Origin: Xanthobacteraceae bacterium
Lineage (GTDB): Bacteria; Pseudomonadota; Alphaproteobacteria; Rhizobiales; Xanthobacteraceae
DNA: 64,000 bases
Direction of reading: 5' to 3'
Assembly (NCBI GenBank): GCA_004297465.1
Contig: SCUB01000010.1
Location: forward strand, 124,001 to 188,000
Every line of letters starts with the position of its first letter. Positions within the stretch are counted from its first letter, which is position 1. The translations under genes were made by a program, and so were the position numbers. Of the stretch, positions 61,798 through 64,000 are shown piece by piece. The notes under the pieces were generated by a model. It saw only the letters and a program-made list of their open reading frames with translations. It did not search any database and was not told where the DNA came from.

Positions 61798-63666
61798 TCA
61801 CATCTCCTTGGCCGTCACGTGGACGATGCGGTAGCCGCGGCGCTTGAGTTCCGCGAGCAATTTCGGAAGGGCAAGCACGGTTCTTTCCTGAATGTCGTGA
61901 AGTTCGAGTATGCCCCTGCGCTTGTCTTCGATCGACGCCAGCGCGCGCGTAACCACCTCGTCGGGTGAAATGTTTTCCCAGTCGTCCGCATCAAAATCGG
62001 AACTCCAGAAAATTATCCGCTGCGACATGAGATAGGCTTCGGCGGCACTCGTCGTTTTCAGATACGGGTCGCGGAAGAACGGAGCCAGCGCGCTGGCGGA
62101 TCCGAGAGCCTCCTTCGAGGAGGCAATGCCGTCGGCAATTTCCTTCTGTGCTTCATCCGCCGTGAGGCCTGCCAGTTCGTAGTGATTTTCTGTCATCGTG
62201 CCGATCGTGTGACCTTCCGTTTTGGCGCGGCGCAAGAGATCGGGAGAATCGGTCGCCTGGCTTCCGACGACGAAGAAGGTCGCCTTCACGCAATGCGCCG
62301 CCAGCACATCCAGCACCTTGTCCGTGTAGGGCGGCATCGGTCCGTCATCGAACGTCAGCACCAGTTCATGGTCCTTCAGCGGAAGGTCATTCGGGAACTG
62401 GACGCTTCCTATCTGCTTGAACTGCGTCCAGTCGATCGCCAGCGTTCGACTGGTGCCGATCGCATTTGGCTCACACGTCGCCGCGGGATTCTTCGGGGCG
62501 GGCGCATTCTTCGGCGTTGCGATGGACGGCTTTTCCGGTGCCGGGACGGATGACTCCTCCGGCGTCACTGTCCGGTTTGCAGGGGCGCCAGCAGTCGGCT
62601 CAGGCGTTGGTATGCTGGTCGAAGCCAGCACCGTCGGATGATCCAGCGCCAGGGATCCCGAAGCCGTCGTCGAGTCCCGCGCCGCCGTCGACTCCGATGC
62701 CGCCGGAGGTTTCGCCGCCTCTGGAAGTTCCGGCGCCGCCGAAGCGGCACTCTTACCGGATGGCCTGGAGAACAATGAATATCCCGCCCTGGTGAGTTCG
62801 ATCCCCTTCGCCCTCGCGACGCGCGACAATTCGGTGACGGCGACGATCGCGCGATAGTGGACATAACGTATCCGGGCGATGCTCTGGCGCGCCACGCGGG
62901 CGATGAAAGTCTCCGTCGGCGGAACAACATGAACGATCCTGTAGCCGCGGGCTTTCAGTTCCTTCAACAAACCAGGCAAGGCGACAGCGGTTCGCCCCTG
63001 GATGTCGTGCATCAGAACCACACCCCGCCCCTTTTTTTCCAGCCGGGCGGTGACGCGCGCAATGATCGCTTCAGGCGTCAGAAACATCCAGTCATCGGAA
63101 TCAACATCGATGCCCCAAAGCATCAGTCCGCGTGATTCCAGATAGCTATCGATCCGGCTCGTGGTCTCGAGATAGGGCGCGCGAAAAAACGGAGCGAGAG
63201 TGTCCCGATCCTTCAGCGCCGAGCGGACCGAGTCGATACCCTGATCGATTTCGTTTCTTGCTTCATCAAATGTCAGCCGCGCAAGATGCGGATGAGTCTG
63301 GGTATGCGTGCCGATGCTGTGCCCCTCATTGCGCACGTGGCGCAAAATCGCGGGCGACTGGCTTGCCATCCCGCCCAGGATGAAGAACGTGGCCTTCACG
63401 CATTGGGCGGCCAGTTCATCGAGGATTTTATTGGTGGACTCCGGCGATGGACCGTCATCGAAGCTCAGGACCACCTCGTGATCCCTGAGCGGCAGCGTGG
63501 CTTCGAACTGGACGGTGCCGATGCGCCGCTGCATGCCGGGGTCCACCGTCAGCACCCGGCTGGTTCCGATCGCCTCGGGGTTGCTCGCGCAATCCGCGGC
63601 CCACGAACCGGAGTCCAGGCATACCAAAACCACCAAGGACAAGAGGCCGCTGGCAATCGAGCGCAT
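61798..63666 (-). CDS. Exported protein with two tandem NodB (polysaccharide deacetylase) domains
   Basis: The 622-residue protein has a signal peptide (MRSIASGLLSLVVLVCL), NodB domain 1 (about 35-260), a Ser/Thr/Pro/Ala-rich linker, and NodB domain 2 (about 395-620). The two domains are clear duplicates. Domain 1 has SFDDGPSP, GTHTQTHPHL (His-x3-His) and FFRAPYLETTS. Domain 2 has TFDDGPMP, but GTMTENHYEL replaces the first His and Pro, and FFRDPYLKTTS replaces RAPY. The second domain probably lacks metal and acts as binding or structural. An extracellular glycan is the expected substrate. Confidence 0.9.
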   Translation of the reverse strand: MRSIASGLLSLVVLVCLDSGSWAADCASNPEAIGTSRVLTVDPGMQRRIGTVQFEATLPLRDHEVVLSFDDGPSPESTNKILDELAAQCVKATFFILGGMASQSPAILRHVRNEGHSIGTHTQTHPHLARLTFDEARNEIDQGIDSVRSALKDRDTLAPFFRAPYLETTSRIDSYLESRGLMLWGIDVDSDDWMFLTPEAIIARVTARLEKKGRGVVLMHDIQGRTAVALPGLLKELKARGYRIVHVVPPTETFIARVARQSIARIRYVHYRAIVAVTELSRVARAKGIELTRAGYSLFSRPSGKSAASAAPELPEAAKPPAASESTAARDSTTASGSLALDHPTVLASTSIPTPEPTAGAPANRTVTPEESSVPAPEKPSIATPKNAPAPKNPAATCEPNAIGTSRTLAIDWTQFKQIGSVQFPNDLPLKDHELVLTFDDGPMPPYTDKVLDVLAAHCVKATFFVVGSQATDSPDLLRRAKTEGHTIGTMTENHYELAGLTADEAQKEIADGIASSKEALGSASALAPFFRDPYLKTTSAAEAYLMSQRIIFWSSDFDADDWENISPDEVVTRALASIEDKRRGILELHDIQERTVLALPKLLAELKRRGYRIVHVTAKEM

Positions 63667-63695
63667 ATCAAGCTCCCTTGAATGACTTCAGAAAT

Positions 63696-63998
63696 TCACT
63701 GAGCGTGACTGCGATCTGCTCGGGACACGACCGTCTCGAACACTTTCTCGGACTCGCCAGACCGAGGCGCGGAAATCCTTTTCATGTGAGTTCCGGGCAG
63801 CAGATTGAATGATTTCACATCCGCGTAGAAATCGAGCACGCTGGCCTTCAGGCCAACATACCGGGTTATGCCGTAGAGATAGGCGGCCGTGTTGATGAGG
63901 GTAAAGCTCATGTGGAATGTGCGGCCCGACGTGAGATCGCCGATGAACACAAAGAGACACCACGCCAGCAGGCCGTAGAGAGCAAACAGATACAGCAA
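63696..63998 (-). CDS. Partial membrane protein at the window edge
   Basis: About 100 codons are in view and the gene probably begins beyond the window, because the only start here is TTG at 63998 with no ribosome site visible. One or two hydrophobic helices (YLFALYGLLAWCLFVFIGDL; FTLINTAAYLYGITRYVGL) and a charged tail (KRISAPRSGESEKVF) are seen. Nothing is recognised. It lies 29 bases before the tandem NodB gene on the same strand, so it could be in one operon with it. Confidence 0.55.
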   Translation of the reverse strand: MLYLFALYGLLAWCLFVFIGDLTSGRTFHMSFTLINTAAYLYGITRYVGLKASVLDFYADVKSFNLLPGTHMKRISAPRSGESEKVFETVVSRADRSHAQ

Positions 63999-64000
63999 TG

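Overview
The window is GC-rich chromosomal DNA from an alphaproteobacterium. It most resembles the order Hyphomicrobiales (Rhizobiales), near Bradyrhizobium, Rhodopseudomonas, Pseudolabrys and their relatives. The evidence is a PhyR-NepR-EcfG general stress locus, HWE-type histidine kinases, alphaproteobacterial DUF1013, DUF1192, DUF2948 and UPF0262 proteins, and the order murA-DUF2948-hisD-UPF0262-phosphatase-infA-maf-yacG-tRNA-Phe. The genus is inference. I saw no insertion sequence, prophage or CRISPR array.

Layout. 0-10.7 kb holds housekeeping and envelope genes: a quinone oxidoreductase, a large GGDEF/EAL membrane protein, a YqgE-family protein, a DsbD-like domain protein, a peroxiredoxin, rnhA, a DUF4189 protein, thrB, ispH and a DUF1013 (TrcR-type) regulator. 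10.7-17.5 kb has a chemoreceptor, propionyl-CoA synthetase, an ATP-grasp protein, a polysaccharide deacetylase and a small acidic protein. 17.7-29.7 kb is a general stress response island: otsB-GH15-otsA trehalose operon, a DUF892 protein, phyR, nepR-ecfG, two HWE kinases, a PRC-barrel protein and several tiny stress genes (DUF1328, a 27-residue membrane peptide, DUF6496, CsbD). Six exact GGAAC-N16/17-CGTT EcfG-type promoters lie directly before these genes. 29.7-40.1 kb is a catabolic and uptake cluster: two CocE/NonD-type hydrolases, an AMP-forming acyl-CoA ligase and a complete branched-chain-amino-acid-type ABC transporter. It is bounded by a divergent MarR gene with an elaborate four-half-site operator.

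40.2-48.7 kb is the most interesting part. On the minus strand a bufferin-type RiPP operon runs bufA (DUF2282 precursor with four Cys), bufB (DUF692, multinuclear non-haem iron oxidase), bufC (DUF2063) and bufD (DoxX). It continues, mostly with overlaps or short gaps, into an ECF sigma factor (SigF type) and its DUF1109/NrsF membrane anti-sigma. These are followed by thioredoxin, CcdA and an AhpC/TSA-like protein. A match to the Caulobacter SigF motif (GTAACC...CGAA) precedes bufA, and a perfect GC-rich hairpin separates bufA from bufB. The likely picture is stress release of SigF from NrsF, induction of the whole operon, production and thiol modification of a secreted metal-binding peptide, and a thiol-redox supply from the attached Trx-CcdA-Prx genes. 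A patatin-like protein and a flavin disulfide reductase lie downstream.

48.7-51.7 kb contains a decayed partial copy of the marR gene of the 39.6 kb region, an unrecognised multi-pass membrane protein divergent from a second MarR gene, a DsbA-family protein and tRNA-Phe. 51.9-57.9 kb is the conserved housekeeping block ending at tRNA-Thr. 58.5-64 kb is exopolysaccharide/cellulose related: BcsS-like protein, GH8 glucanase, a sensor with no output domain, a tandem NodB protein with a degenerate second domain, and a partial membrane protein at the edge.
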